A DNA stretch of 39,759 nucleotides from an uncultured Gluconobacter sp. (GCA_937880175.1 CALFLO010000113.1:1-39759), one strand, 5' to 3'; counted from the first letter of the stretch, positions 1-8,243 are shown. Notes: generated from the sequence alone by a model not told the origin. Program-made: numbers and translations.

Positions 1-469
1 GTGCGGGATTGATGGCGGAGGGGCTCTCCGGTTCCGGCTGCCCCACGGTCGTCATCGTCATGCCGCTCTGTTCGGTATTGGCTGTCGGTGAAGCAGCGGG
101 AGCGGGTTTGGGCGGAGGTGGAATGGTTGGCAGGGCCCCCTGAGCCGCGCTCTCGCGCTGGGCCAGATTGCGCTGCGCCTCAAGCTGGGTCGTCAGCGAC
201 AGGCGTGCTTCGGGTGTGGGAAGATCCGGCGCCTTCGTCGGAGTGCGGCCGACATGCGGGTAACGCAGGTTTTCGCCCGGCGGCGGGGCGCGCAGCTTCG
301 CGATTTCGCCGCCTTCAAAGTCGTGCCACCAGCCGGTTACGGTATCCGTCGCGTCCCGGTGCTGACAGGCAGCCAGAAGCGGCGCGGTCATCAGCAGGAG
401 AAACGGGATTTTTCCCGCAGTCCTGCGTATTGCCGCTGTCGTGGGCTGCCTGCTGTTCCCTGGGACCAC
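1..469 (-). CDS. Lipoprotein of unknown function (3' part outside window)
   Basis: An open frame on the minus strand runs from a GTG at 469 off the left edge, so the C-terminus is missing. The N-terminus has a basic stretch (IRRTAGK), a hydrophobic core (IPFLLLMTAPLLAAC) and a lipobox LAAC, which indicates export and lipid anchoring. The visible mature part (about 120 residues) is rich in Pro, Ala and Gln, with a Pro-rich linker (TIPPPPKPAPAA). I do not recognise the family. The internal ATG would leave a signal of only 9 residues, so the GTG is preferred; it is preceded by a modest AGGA. It is divergent from the clpP-type gene. Function unknown; an envelope protein is the most that can be inferred. 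Confidence 0.7.
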   Translation of the reverse strand, partial: MVPGNSRQPTTAAIRRTAGKIPFLLLMTAPLLAACQHRDATDTVTGWWHDFEGGEIAKLRAPPPGENLRYPHVGRTPTKAPDLPTPEARLSLTTQLEAQRNLAQRESAAQGALPTIPPPPKPAPAASPTANTEQSGMTMTTVGQPEPESPSAINPA

Positions 470-631
470 TGTGCCGTTCCTGCCGTCTTTAGAATGTCCA
501 AACGCCGCGGAGACTAGCGGTTCGTGGCAGGGATGGCGAGAGTTCCTGTCGAGGCGGATCGGATGCCGGATCCGAAGCCCGTTCCGAAGGAGGACTTGGC
601 ACCGACGAAAACGAAGCGCAGGATAGGGGGT

Positions 632-1309
632 ATGAAGATGCATGCTGGATCTGGAAACGATATGGATATCACCAGAATGACCCCGACCCGCCTGGACGAC
701 GAGCCGGATGCTCCGGAGCCCGAAACCCGTGAGGAAGACAACAAGACGCTGAACAGCCCGATCAGCGAGCTTGAAGGCCGTCTGTTCGATCAGCGGAAAG
801 TCCTGATTTTTGGCGGTATCAACGACAAGATCGCGCGCGATGTCACGGGACGCCTGCTGGCGCTGGCCGGAACGTCCGACAAGCCGATCGACGTCTACGT
901 GAACTCGCCGGGCGGTCATGTGGAAAGTGGCGACACCATCCACGACATGATCCGCTTCGTGGATTCGATTGCCCCGATCAATATGATCGGAACCGGCTGG
1001 GTCGCTTCCGCCGGTGCGCTGATCTATGCGGCTGGCCGTCCCGAGCGGCGCGTCTGCCTGCCGAACACGCGCTTCCTGCTGCATCAGCCGATGGGTGGCG
1101 TGCGTGGTCCGGCAACGGATATCGACATCGAAGCCCGTGAAATCATCAAGATGCGCGAGCGTCTGAACCGGATTTTCGCCAAGGAAACCGGACAGACCTA
1201 CGAAAAGGTCGCCAAGGATACGGACCGCAACTACTGGATGTCGGCCAATGAAGCCATTGCCTATGGCCTCGTGAACCGCGTCATCCATTCGGCAACCGAC
1301 CTCAAGTAA
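632..1309 (+). CDS. clpP: ATP-dependent Clp protease proteolytic subunit (ClpP-type, Asn in triad)
   Basis: Serine peptidase subunit of the Clp protease, which forms a barrel with an AAA+ unfoldase such as ClpX or ClpA. Numbering from the ATG at 632 (225 aa), the nucleophile is Ser126 in GWVASAGA and the base His151 in LLHQP. Aligning the DTDRNYWMSANEA segment to E. coli DTERDRFLSAPEA puts Asn200 where the catalytic Asp lies. The N-terminus is acidic and about 40 residues longer than E. coli ClpP. The frame is open back to an ATG at 524, but 632 has a nearby purine-rich AGGATAGGGG; 662 is another possible start. Alphaproteobacteria often carry two clpP genes; this looks like the secondary copy, since no tig or clpX lies beside it. 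Confidence 0.9.
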   Translation: MKMHAGSGNDMDITRMTPTRLDDEPDAPEPETREEDNKTLNSPISELEGRLFDQRKVLIFGGINDKIARDVTGRLLALAGTSDKPIDVYVNSPGGHVESGDTIHDMIRFVDSIAPINMIGTGWVASAGALIYAAGRPERRVCLPNTRFLLHQPMGGVRGPATDIDIEAREIIKMRERLNRIFAKETGQTYEKVAKDTDRNYWMSANEAIAYGLVNRVIHSATDLK

Positions 1310-1331
1310 AAACTGCAAGCTCCAAGGGGCA

Positions 1332-1353
1332 CGGCGTGCCTTCAGGCACGCCG
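1332..1353 (+). promoter_or_regulatory. Perfect 9-bp hairpin just upstream of a start codon
   Basis: CGGCGTGCC-TTCA-GGCACGCCG forms an uninterrupted GC-rich stem ending 11 nt before the ATG at 1365. It has no T tract, so it is not a typical intrinsic terminator. An AAGGGG at 1324-1329 lies just 5' of the stem; folding would bring it to about 13 nt from the ATG. It could be a translational spacer hairpin, an attenuator or a transcript 3'-end stabiliser for clpP. Confidence 0.6.
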
Positions 1354-1364
1354 CGAAGACTGTC

Positions 1365-2339
1365 ATGAAAAGCCTGGCCGAAATCTATTCCCATCTTCCC
1401 GACGCACCGTCGGAGAAGACGCTGGAGCGCGTTGATTACGAAGCGCGCCACTGGAGCAGCCCGATCCAGGGCCCGCTCAAGCCTGGTACGGAAGAACACA
1501 AGCAGGCCGTCGCCGCGATGTTCCGCGAGACGTTCAATCCGTACAAGCCGTCGGTAATCGACTGGCCCAAACTGGATCCCGAGACGCTGCACCGCATCAC
1601 GTCCCTTCCGATCTGGGACATTGCGGTCCAGACCGAAGGGAAGGCGCGTCTGCGCATGGCCGCTTATGCGGACATGATTACCGACCCTGACATGAAAGAT
1701 GCGCTCTCGCGCAATGCGTGGGAAGAGAACCGACATAAGGACGTCCTGTCCAAGCTGGTCGAAGCCTACAACATTCCTATGGCGCCGGAGCCTCCGTATA
1801 TCACGCCGAAGGATACGGAATGGGCCTATCTGGTCACGGGTTTCTCGGAATGTGTGGACAGCTTCTTTGCGTTCGGCCTGTTTGCCCTTGCCGAGCGGGC
1901 TGATCTGTTTCCGCCGGAACTGATCGAGACCTTCGAGCCGGTGATGCAGGAAGAATGCCGCCACATCCTGCTGTTCGCGAACTGGCTGGCCTGGCACCGT
2001 GCCACCATGCCGTTCTGGAAGCGGCCATGGTTTGAGATGCGTGTCATCGGCGTGTGGCTGTTTTTGGCCTATGAGCGCATGGGACTGGCCCGATCGATCG
2101 ATGAAAATGGCGAAGAGCACACGCAGGACAACAACTTCACCGTGACAGGTGCCAAGGACATGACGTCAATGGACGTCAAGATCCCGGACCTCATGCAGCT
2201 TTGTCTGGATGAAAATGACCGTCGTTTCGCCGGGTATGATCCGCGACTGCTGCGGCCGACGACGACCCCGGCGATTGCGCGCGCGATGATCAAGGGCGCA
2301 AAACTCTGGGATCGTGTCCGCAGCAGGGTTGCAGCCTGA
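1365..2339 (+). CDS. Ferritin-like di-iron domain protein
   Basis: A 324-aa, mostly helical soluble protein with two EExxH-type metal motifs: EENRH (around residue 120) and EECRH (around residue 196). These are typical of ferritin-like carboxylate-bridged di-iron proteins. No signal peptide is seen. The N-terminal third (LPDAPSEKTLERVDYEARHW) is conserved-looking, but I cannot tie it to a named enzyme. Possible roles are oxidation/hydroxylation or iron/peroxide handling; these are inferences from the fold only. It lies 55 bp after clpP, with a perfect hairpin between them and no clear Shine-Dalgarno next to the ATG. A strong terminator follows at 2371. Confidence 0.8.
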   Translation: MKSLAEIYSHLPDAPSEKTLERVDYEARHWSSPIQGPLKPGTEEHKQAVAAMFRETFNPYKPSVIDWPKLDPETLHRITSLPIWDIAVQTEGKARLRMAAYADMITDPDMKDALSRNAWEENRHKDVLSKLVEAYNIPMAPEPPYITPKDTEWAYLVTGFSECVDSFFAFGLFALAERADLFPPELIETFEPVMQEECRHILLFANWLAWHRATMPFWKRPWFEMRVIGVWLFLAYERMGLARSIDENGEEHTQDNNFTVTGAKDMTSMDVKIPDLMQLCLDENDRRFAGYDPRLLRPTTTPAIARAMIKGAKLWDRVRSRVAA

Positions 2340-2370
2340 GCGATCCGGCCTGCGACAGTTGTACGGTATA

Positions 2371-2399
2371 AAAAAGGGCTCCTTTCGGAGCCCTTTTTT
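2371..2399. terminator. Bidirectional intrinsic terminator
   Basis: GGGCTCC-TTTC-GGAGCCC flanked by A5 on the left and T6 on the right. It lies between the convergent ferritin-like gene and recA and can serve both strands. Confidence 0.92.
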
Positions 2400-2403
2400 C
2401 ATT

Positions 2404-3441
2404 TTAGTCTTCCGGAGTGCCATCTGCGTCGGGCTCAGGGTCCGTCATCAGGGCATCGGAGAGAACGCCAGCCTCTGCGCGGATACGACGCTCGATCTCC
2501 GAAGCCATCTCCTGATGGTCACGCAGGAACTGCTTGGCGTTTTCACGTCCCTGTCCGATCCGCTGGCTGTCGAAGGAGAACCATGCGCCGGATTTCTCGA
2601 CGATGTTGCCCTTCACGCCCAGATCGAGCAGTTCGCCCATTTTACTGATGCCTTCGCCATACATGATGTCGAACTCAACCTGACGGAACGGGGGCGCCAT
2701 CTTGTTCTTGACGACCTTGACGCGGGTCTGGTTGCCGACGACCTCGTCCTTGTCCTTGATGGACCCGATACGGCGGATGTCGAGGCGGATGGACGAGTAG
2801 AACTTCAGCGCATTGCCGCCCGTCGTCGTTTCCGGATTGCCGAACATCACGCCGATCTTCATGCGGATCTGGTTCAGGAAGATCACGAGCGTGTTGGATC
2901 GTGAGACCGTCCCCGTCAGTTTGCGGAGAGCCTGGCTCATGAGACGCGCATGCAGACCGACATGGCTGTCACCCATATCGCCTTCGAGTTCAGCGCGTGG
3001 CACGAGGGCCGCCACGGAGTCCACAACCAGAACGTCAACAGCGCCGGAACGGACCAGCGTATCGGCGATTTCCAGAGCCTGTTCACCGGCATCCGGCTGG
3101 CTGAGCAGAAGATCATCGATGTTGACGCCAAGCTTGCGTGCATAGCCGGGGTCGAGCGCATGTTCCGCGTCGATGAAGGCCACCGTGCCGCCCTTCTTCT
3201 GGGCTTCGGCCAGAACATGGAGCGCCAGCGTGGTTTTACCAGAGCTTTCCGGGCCGTAAATTTCAACAATACGCCCCCGTGGCATTCCGCCGATCCCGAG
3301 AGCAATGTCCAGCCCGATGGACCCGGTGGAAATTACATTGGCTTCCACTTTCGGGCGTTGGCCCATGCGCATGATCGAGCCTTTGCCAAAGGCACGCTCA
3401 ATCTGGCTGAGTGCGCCTTCAAGCGCCTTGGTCTTGTCCAT
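2404..3441 (-). CDS. recA: Recombinase RecA
   Basis: DNA strand-exchange ATPase of homologous recombination and co-protease for LexA in the SOS response. Full-length at 345 aa, with Walker A GPESSGKT at residues 63-70 and conserved RecA blocks throughout (VVDSVAALVPRAE, LNQIRMKIGVMFGNPETT). The C-terminus is acidic (MTDPEPDADGTPED), as is usual for bacterial RecA. It is monocistronic: a terminator follows 5 bp after the stop and its own promoter with a LexA-like operator lies upstream at 3543-3594. The start ATG at 3441 matches the usual MD-K-x-KALE N-terminus. Function is certain from sequence. Confidence 0.99.
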   Translation of the reverse strand: MDKTKALEGALSQIERAFGKGSIMRMGQRPKVEANVISTGSIGLDIALGIGGMPRGRIVEIYGPESSGKTTLALHVLAEAQKKGGTVAFIDAEHALDPGYARKLGVNIDDLLLSQPDAGEQALEIADTLVRSGAVDVLVVDSVAALVPRAELEGDMGDSHVGLHARLMSQALRKLTGTVSRSNTLVIFLNQIRMKIGVMFGNPETTTGGNALKFYSSIRLDIRRIGSIKDKDEVVGNQTRVKVVKNKMAPPFRQVEFDIMYGEGISKMGELLDLGVKGNIVEKSGAWFSFDSQRIGQGRENAKQFLRDHQEMASEIERRIRAEAGVLSDALMTDPEPDADGTPED

Positions 3442-3542
3442 TCAATCCTCGCAATAGGTTGGGGCTGGCGTTTCCGGAACACGATAGACCGGGCGGCCAC
3501 TCTCGCAAAGAGCCATGATTTCTGCGCCTGCCCACTTGCTGT

Positions 3543-3594
3543 GTTCGCAAATGTTCTCATGCAGGCATATCATGCCTACACCCCGTTTCGCCAA
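3543..3594 (-). promoter_or_regulatory. Candidate recA promoter with LexA-like operator
   Basis: Reading on the minus strand, TTGGCG (3594-3589) and TGATAT (3572-3567) are separated by 16 nt and fit a -35/-10 pair. Immediately downstream is GAAC-ATTTGC-GAAC (3556-3543), a direct repeat resembling the alphaproteobacterial LexA site, which usually has a 7-nt spacer; here the spacer is 6. An inverted repeat AGGCAT-ATC-ATGCCT (3563-3577) covers the -10. The position is right for SOS repression of recA, but binding is inferred. Confidence 0.6.
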
Positions 3595-3628
3595 GGGGTA
3601 GAGAAGATTTTTTCAGAAGCCGGGGCGT

Positions 3629-4705
3629 CTATCTTAGGGGAGCAGAACGACCGGCGGGGCGTTTGAGTTTCCAGACATAGGCGATAATGGCCGCGACGAC
3701 TTTGAAATGTTCAGCAGGAATTTCACTGTCGAGAGGCAGGGTGAAAAGCGCGCGGGCCAGAGGTGGGTTGGCGACGATCGGGATGCGGTTGTCCTGAGCA
3801 ATTTCCCTGATGCGGGCTGCAACATCGTCCATGCCCTTTGCAACAACCTTGGGTGCGCCACCACCGCCTCTTTCGTAAACGAGGGCGACAGCATAATGCG
3901 TCGGATTGGTCACAACGACTGTTGCAGTTTTGACGGCGGCCATCATGCGCTGTCTGGCGGCTTTCGCACGCAGAGCTTTCTGACGGCCTTTGACGTGCGG
4001 ATCACCTTCCGTGTTTTTGTACTCGTCCTTCAGGTCTTCACGGCTCATCTTCAGTTTGGAGATATGCCGGAAACGCATCCAGAAAATATCGAAGCCAGCG
4101 ATGACCAGTTGCGCCAGAATCATTGCGGCCGCGCCCTTGAAGCCGAGATCCGTCATCATTTTCAGGAGCGGGCCAGGTTCTAGCCCTACCATTCGTGGGA
4201 CGCTCGTGATGGCGTCTTTGGAGATGTTCCACAGGACAGTGGCAAAAATCGCAAACTTGGCGAGGGCCTTGAACGTATCGGGGAGCGTTCCGCCACCGGC
4301 GATGCGCTTGAAACCAGCCAGTGGAGAAACCCGCTCGAATTTTGGAAGCAGGGATTCAGGATGGATAAGAAAGCCGGTCTGCAGAAACCCGGCCCCGAGA
4401 CAGAGCACGGCGACGGTCGCAGCCATCGGGACGGCCAGCTTCAGCCCGGCTTCAATGGCATGGTTCGTGCTGTTCAGCAGACCGCCCTGTGCCATGGGAA
4501 CAGTGCCGGCATTGGCCATGAGCACCTGCATGACGTGAACGAAGTCCGTCACCAGATACGGCAGGACCATGAAAATTCCGGAAAATCCACCCAGTAGAAC
4601 CATGAAGTTCATAGCTTCACGGGACATGACGATCTGGCCGTCGTCTCGTGCTTTCTGGAGGCGCTGTGAGGAGGGGGCTTCTGTCTTGTCGCCGGAATCA
4701 GACAT
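3629..4705 (-). CDS. flhB: Flagellar biosynthesis protein FlhB
   Basis: Integral membrane component of the flagellar type III export gate; it controls the switch from rod/hook to filament substrates. Length 358 aa. The N-terminal half has several hydrophobic segments. The cytoplasmic domain carries the NPTH autocleavage motif at residues 267-270, preceded by the conserved SREDLKDEYKNTEGDP linker. The N-terminus (GDKTEAPSSQRLQKARDDGQ) is classic FlhB. It is the last gene of the minus-strand flagellar operon, starting 3 bp after the fliR stop. Nothing suggests loss of function. Confidence 0.98.
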   Translation of the reverse strand: MSDSGDKTEAPSSQRLQKARDDGQIVMSREAMNFMVLLGGFSGIFMVLPYLVTDFVHVMQVLMANAGTVPMAQGGLLNSTNHAIEAGLKLAVPMAATVAVLCLGAGFLQTGFLIHPESLLPKFERVSPLAGFKRIAGGGTLPDTFKALAKFAIFATVLWNISKDAITSVPRMVGLEPGPLLKMMTDLGFKGAAAMILAQLVIAGFDIFWMRFRHISKLKMSREDLKDEYKNTEGDPHVKGRQKALRAKAARQRMMAAVKTATVVVTNPTHYAVALVYERGGGGAPKVVAKGMDDVAARIREIAQDNRIPIVANPPLARALFTLPLDSEIPAEHFKVVAAIIAYVWKLKRPAGRSAPLR

Positions 4706-4708
4706 TCT

Positions 4709-5560
4709 TCAAAGTCCCGGAAGGGCCCGGAGCACGTCAAAGGCCTGTCCCTGCCAGATCGTGATCATGGTGGTCAACGTGAGGCCCAGAAGAGCAATAC
4801 CGCCCAGAAGCTGAAGTGGGCTGGCGGTATTGTAGATCTGCAGGGTGGGGAGCAGACGGGTCATGATGCCGAGCATGCCCTGCCAGACAAGCGACAGGAT
4901 CAGAAAGGGCGCACTGAGCTCCAGTCCAAGAGCGAAACTGCGTTCCGTGAGCTGAATAATCCCTTGGGCAGAATCGCCCAGCAGGTTCCAGTGACCATGC
5001 GAAGCCGCGGCCAGAAGGGCACCTCCAGGCGGAATGATGTTGTAGCTGCCTAATATCGCGCGAACGGGAAAGATGTATGCGCCGGTTACGAGAAGCACGA
5101 GGGGAGCCAGCAGGTTCAGAAAACGGGCCGGCGCAGAACTTCCCGACCCCAGATCCGGATCAGGCTGAAGCACACTGGAAATGCCCATACAGACCGCGAT
5201 GATCTGACCCGCAATGGGGAGCGCCATGCAGATAAGCCGTGCCATCCAGCCGATCAGAATCCCGGCGAAAAGTTCGACAGCAATCATGCCGCCCAGAGCC
5301 ACTGGCGCCAGAGCATCCAGATGGCTCTGCATTAGCAGTGGAGCGACAAGCGGGAGGAGCAGCGCGGTGAGAGTAATGGCACATCCTGCACGGATCATCA
5401 TGGGCATTGACTGCTCACCAAGGCCCGGCATGACCATCACGACTGCACCCGTGCGCGACAGGACAAGAACGAAGGCCAGAGCCCAGACGCTCAGAACCGG
5501 ACCGCTCAGATCAAGGCCCGGGAGAGTGGAGGCTCCGGCGGTCGCCAGATCAGTGTTCAC
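4709..5560 (-). CDS. fliR: Flagellar biosynthetic protein FliR
   Basis: Membrane subunit of the flagellar export gate that assembles with FliP and FliQ. Length 283 aa, with about six hydrophobic segments and the family features LSRTGAVVMVMPGLGEQSMP (about residues 35-54) and a Leu-rich C-terminal segment (LLGGIALLGLTLTTMI). It starts with GTG at 5560 and has only weak ribosome-binding sequence. A 73-bp gap separates it from fliQ, and it nearly abuts flhB, which implies co-transcription. Confidence 0.95.
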   Translation of the reverse strand: MNTDLATAGASTLPGLDLSGPVLSVWALAFVLVLSRTGAVVMVMPGLGEQSMPMMIRAGCAITLTALLLPLVAPLLMQSHLDALAPVALGGMIAVELFAGILIGWMARLICMALPIAGQIIAVCMGISSVLQPDPDLGSGSSAPARFLNLLAPLVLLVTGAYIFPVRAILGSYNIIPPGGALLAAASHGHWNLLGDSAQGIIQLTERSFALGLELSAPFLILSLVWQGMLGIMTRLLPTLQIYNTASPLQLLGGIALLGLTLTTMITIWQGQAFDVLRALPGL

Positions 5561-5633
5561 AGGCCGACGTTTTTCGGGATGGAAAATCTGGGCACAGTCA
5601 TTTCAGTCAATTCCAGATCCACAAAGCGGGTTT

Positions 5634-5906
5634 TCAGGTCGTGCCGACGAGAATGAGCTGATCGAAGAGGTGTCGCGTAAAGCCAATGAGCGTGGCGGTC
5701 ATGAAAGAGCCGGCCATAACCATGACGGCGCCAATGGCCAGAACTTTCGGTACGAAGGACAGCGTGGCTTCGTTGAGCTGGGTGACAGCCTGTATGAGTG
5801 AAACCAGAAGGCCGACCCCAAGCGCGGTCAGGAGAGCAGGAGCACTCAGCTTGAGAGCGACGATGAACGTCTGCTCCAGAATGGCGCCGAGATCGATGGC
5901 CTGCAT
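5634..5906 (-). CDS. fliQ: Flagellar biosynthetic protein FliQ
   Basis: Small (90 aa) export-gate membrane protein with two transmembrane hairpin segments (ALLTALGVGLLVSLIQAVTQ and VLAIGAVMVMAGSFMTATLI), the usual FliQ length and layout. The conserved QAVTQLNEATLSFVPK segment lies between the helices. The ATG is 2 bp after the fliE stop, so the two are translationally linked within the flg/fli operon. Confidence 0.95.
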   Translation of the reverse strand: MQAIDLGAILEQTFIVALKLSAPALLTALGVGLLVSLIQAVTQLNEATLSFVPKVLAIGAVMVMAGSFMTATLIGFTRHLFDQLILVGTT

Positions 5907-5908
5907 GC

Positions 5909-6256
5909 TCAGATCGTCATTTTCATTACGTCCTGATACGCCTGGACCATACGGTCGCGGATCACGGTCGTGGTCTGAAGGGCGAGCTGCGCGTTGGAAA
6001 CCGCGGTCACGATCTGGGTCATGTCGCCGCCACCGGTCAGGCCCTGGGCTGCCTTGGCTTCAGCATCATGACCGCTGTCGATGATGCTGCCGACGGACTG
6101 TGAAAGGACCGACCCAAAATCCGAGCCGGAACTGCTGTTGCCAGCCGCGGCGGACGACTGGAGCCCGTCATCGACAGTATCCGTGACACCCTGAAGGCGG
6201 CTCTGGAGGCTTTGGACGGCGTAAGCGTTATGGGCCTGGGTAAGGGAGGTGAGCAT
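5909..6256 (-). CDS. fliE: Flagellar hook-basal body complex protein FliE
   Basis: Adaptor linking the MS ring to the proximal rod. Length 115 aa, typical of FliE. The C-terminal half contains the family signature (VSNAQLALQTTTVIRDRMVQ, followed by AYQDVMKMTI at the extreme C-terminus). The first half is Ser/Gly/Asp-rich and poorly conserved, as usual. It starts 6 bp after the flgC stop, in the operon flgB-flgC-fliE-fliQ-fliR-flhB. Confidence 0.96.
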   Translation of the reverse strand: MLTSLTQAHNAYAVQSLQSRLQGVTDTVDDGLQSSAAAGNSSSGSDFGSVLSQSVGSIIDSGHDAEAKAAQGLTGGGDMTQIVTAVSNAQLALQTTTVIRDRMVQAYQDVMKMTI

Positions 6257-6262
6257 CTGGGT

Positions 6263-6670
6263 TTACTTCAGCAGGTCGAGCGTGCGGGACAGCATGGTCC
6301 GGGTGCTCGAGAGCGCGTTGAGGTTGGCTTCGTACGAGCGTTCGGCTTCACGCATGTCCATCATCTCCGTCATGGAATCCACGTTGGAAACCTTGACGTA
6401 GCCGCGCTCGTCGGCAGCCGGGTGCGATGGGTCGTAGCGGGTGTCAAAGTCCGACATGTCCTGTGCGACGTTCTGGACGCCAACATTGGATGCACCGGTT
6501 TCGTTGTCGACCTGCTCGGCGAAGGTGATGGTCTTGCGGCGATAGGGATCCGCACCCGGCTGGGAGCCGGTTGTATCCTGATTGGCGAGGTTTTCCGCGA
6601 CGATGCGCAGGCGCTGGGCCTGTGCATCCATGCCGCTTGCGGAAATGCCGATGGTGGTGGACAGGTTCAT
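6263..6670 (-). CDS. flgC: Flagellar basal-body rod protein FlgC
   Basis: Proximal rod subunit, 135 aa. The N-terminus has the flagellar rod motif (GISASGMDAQAQRLRIVAEN, then LANQDTTG), and the C-terminus carries SYEANLNALSSTRTMLSRTL, the helical rod/hook family tail. It is exported by the flagellar type III system without a cleaved signal. An AAGGA ribosome-binding site overlaps the end of flgB, 12 bp upstream. Confidence 0.97.
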   Translation of the reverse strand: MNLSTTIGISASGMDAQAQRLRIVAENLANQDTTGSQPGADPYRRKTITFAEQVDNETGASNVGVQNVAQDMSDFDTRYDPSHPAADERGYVKVSNVDSMTEMMDMREAERSYEANLNALSSTRTMLSRTLDLLK

Positions 6671-6682
6671 CCGTCAGCGTCC

Positions 6683-7075
6683 TTATTTGCCGAGTGCCGT
6701 CTGGAACATGCTCAGGTATTTGGAATAGACGTTCACCGCGAGGTGCTGCTGGTCGTTCACATCCGCAACCTGTTCCATCTGCTGGTCGAGGGAGACCTCG
6801 TTCCCGTCCAGAGACTGTTCGGACGTGGTTTCAATGGTGCGGGTGCCCGAGGCGCTGTAGCCGATGTGATCGGGCTGAGTGACGGTCGGGGTGATGTCGA
6901 ATTCGCCCATGGCAGCCTCGAACGGGGAAACGTCCTTGGCCTGATAGTCCGGTGTGTCGGCATTGGCGATATTGCCAGCCAGCACCTGCTGGCGTGCCTG
7001 AAGCCAGTTCATGCGGTCGCGGCCCAGAGAGAAGAGGTCGGTGCCGCCTGCGCTGGTTGGGTCGATGTTACGCAT
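6683..7075 (-). CDS. flgB: Flagellar basal-body rod protein FlgB
   Basis: Proximal rod subunit and first gene of the minus-strand flagellar operon. The rod family motif ARQQVLAGNIANADTPDYQA lies about 25-45 residues from the start. The frame is open to an ATG at 7093, but the ATG at 7075 has a GGAG 9 nt upstream and gives the usual FlgB length (130 aa), so it is preferred. The operon promoter should lie in 7076-7201; I could not pick a convincing -35/-10 pair there. Confidence 0.95.
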   Translation of the reverse strand: MRNIDPTSAGGTDLFSLGRDRMNWLQARQQVLAGNIANADTPDYQAKDVSPFEAAMGEFDITPTVTQPDHIGYSASGTRTIETTSEQSLDGNEVSLDQQMEQVADVNDQQHLAVNVYSKYLSMFQTALGK

Positions 7076-7201
7076 CGAGACAGTCTCCGTCATGCAGGAG
7101 CCGGAAAGTGCCGGCGAAAGGCATGATGGCGCGGAATCTTTAAGAAATGGTTGCCTGGGTGGCCGATTCTGCCGCGGAAGAAGAATGCGAGGAGGTTTTT
7201 A

Positions 7202-8130
7202 TCAGGCGTCGCGGCCCTTATCGCGGGTAGAACGGCCTATGGCCTCTTCGAGGGTACGCCCGTCGCTGTCTTTCCATTCTGTCCATCCATTAGCGGCGCG
7301 TCCAAGCAAAGCGACCGCCGCAGGGCTGGGCGAGCTGAACAAAGCATCCCGCGTAAAATAGACGCGGTCATCCTCAAGGCGCAGAAGCCCCTGTTCCAGC
7401 ATGGTCCGCCGCTTTTGGGCATAATTATGCACCAGAAAGCTGCTGCAGACTTCAGCGCGACCATAAGAGCCTGCCAGCACAACCAGCCCTTCTTCCGTAT
7501 ATTGGGCACGTCCGTCTACGCCGGAGGTACGGCAATAAAATTCAGAGAATGAAGGCTGTTCCTGTGAAGTGGACACGGCTTCGGCGGGCTGAGAGGGGAC
7601 GGGAGAATTCCGAATTCGGATCAGGGGTTCGAAAACCGGGTATCCCAGGGTCGTCAGCAGGATATCGATCGTCTCGAAAACCTCACGGCATTCTGCCTCC
7701 AGCGCTGGGAGGGTATGGGGTCTTGTTCCACTTGTCCCGTTGTCCATTTCGAAGCGCTGGGCTTGTGTAGCGCGATTGATGGCCAGCCATTCCAGATAGT
7801 GCGCGTGCGTGACCGTCAGGCTCTGGGTTAGCGAGAAGGCAACGACAGCCCGGTTCCACCAGAGACCTTTCTTTTCGTTGTGCTGTTTTAGCCGGTTTCC
7901 GAAATTGCCGGTCTGCCGACATAGGCGCGTGGCCGTTCTGTTTCGTCATTTTCACCGAACAGAATGTAAATGCCGACCGAACTCGCCTCGGGCCGCTCCA
8001 GGAATTCATCCAGTCGCAGACGAGGAATTTCTACAACCTGCACGATCCGGGTGGTGATGGAGGCGATCCGGATCCCCTGCGGGTCGCCGGAAGGAAGGAA
8101 AATCTGGATCGTCTGGGGATGGGCGTTCAC
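7202..8130 (-). pseudogene. GIY-YIG nuclease family protein with DUF4357, frameshifted
   Basis: Two minus-strand frames together encode one protein of about 309 aa. The first (8130 to about 7908) reads through VGIYILFGENDETERPRAYV, a GIY...YVG nuclease motif, then runs into a stop at 7888. Changing frame at a CCGG at 7908-7911, where one G appears missing from CCGGG, restores GNFGNRLKQHNEKKGLWWNR and a continuous sequence to the stop at 7202. The C-terminal part has the DUF4357 signature (LLGRAANGWTEWKDSDGRTL). No restart codon with a good ribosome-binding site is evident, although a truncated product from 7747 is possible. Either a recent pseudogene or a sequencing error. It sits between divergent flagellar operons without an obvious link to them. 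Confidence 0.85.
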
Positions 8131-8243
8131 AACATGCGGTCCTGCGCAGGAACAGTCAGAAAAATATTTGTGGCAGGAACAGCGCGCTCAGGACAGGGGC
8201 TTTCAGTTTTGCAGACAGTATCTTTGGCAAAACTGACGGGCAA

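Noticed and set aside
88..517. Plus-strand frames of 87-134 codons
   Set aside because: They are rich in Arg/Cys/Ser without any family pattern and lie opposite a minus-strand frame with a clear lipoprotein signal.
1302..2120. 272-codon minus-strand frame opposite the ferritin-like gene
   Set aside because: His/Arg-rich shadow frame with no motif; the plus strand carries two conserved di-iron motifs.
7140..7160. Possible CtrA site near flgB (TTAA-N7-TTGC)
   Set aside because: Two mismatches in the second half site and no supporting neighbour.
8224..8242. Possible sigma-54 promoter (GG...GC) before fliO
   Set aside because: GG and GC are 12 nt apart; sigma-54 needs 10.
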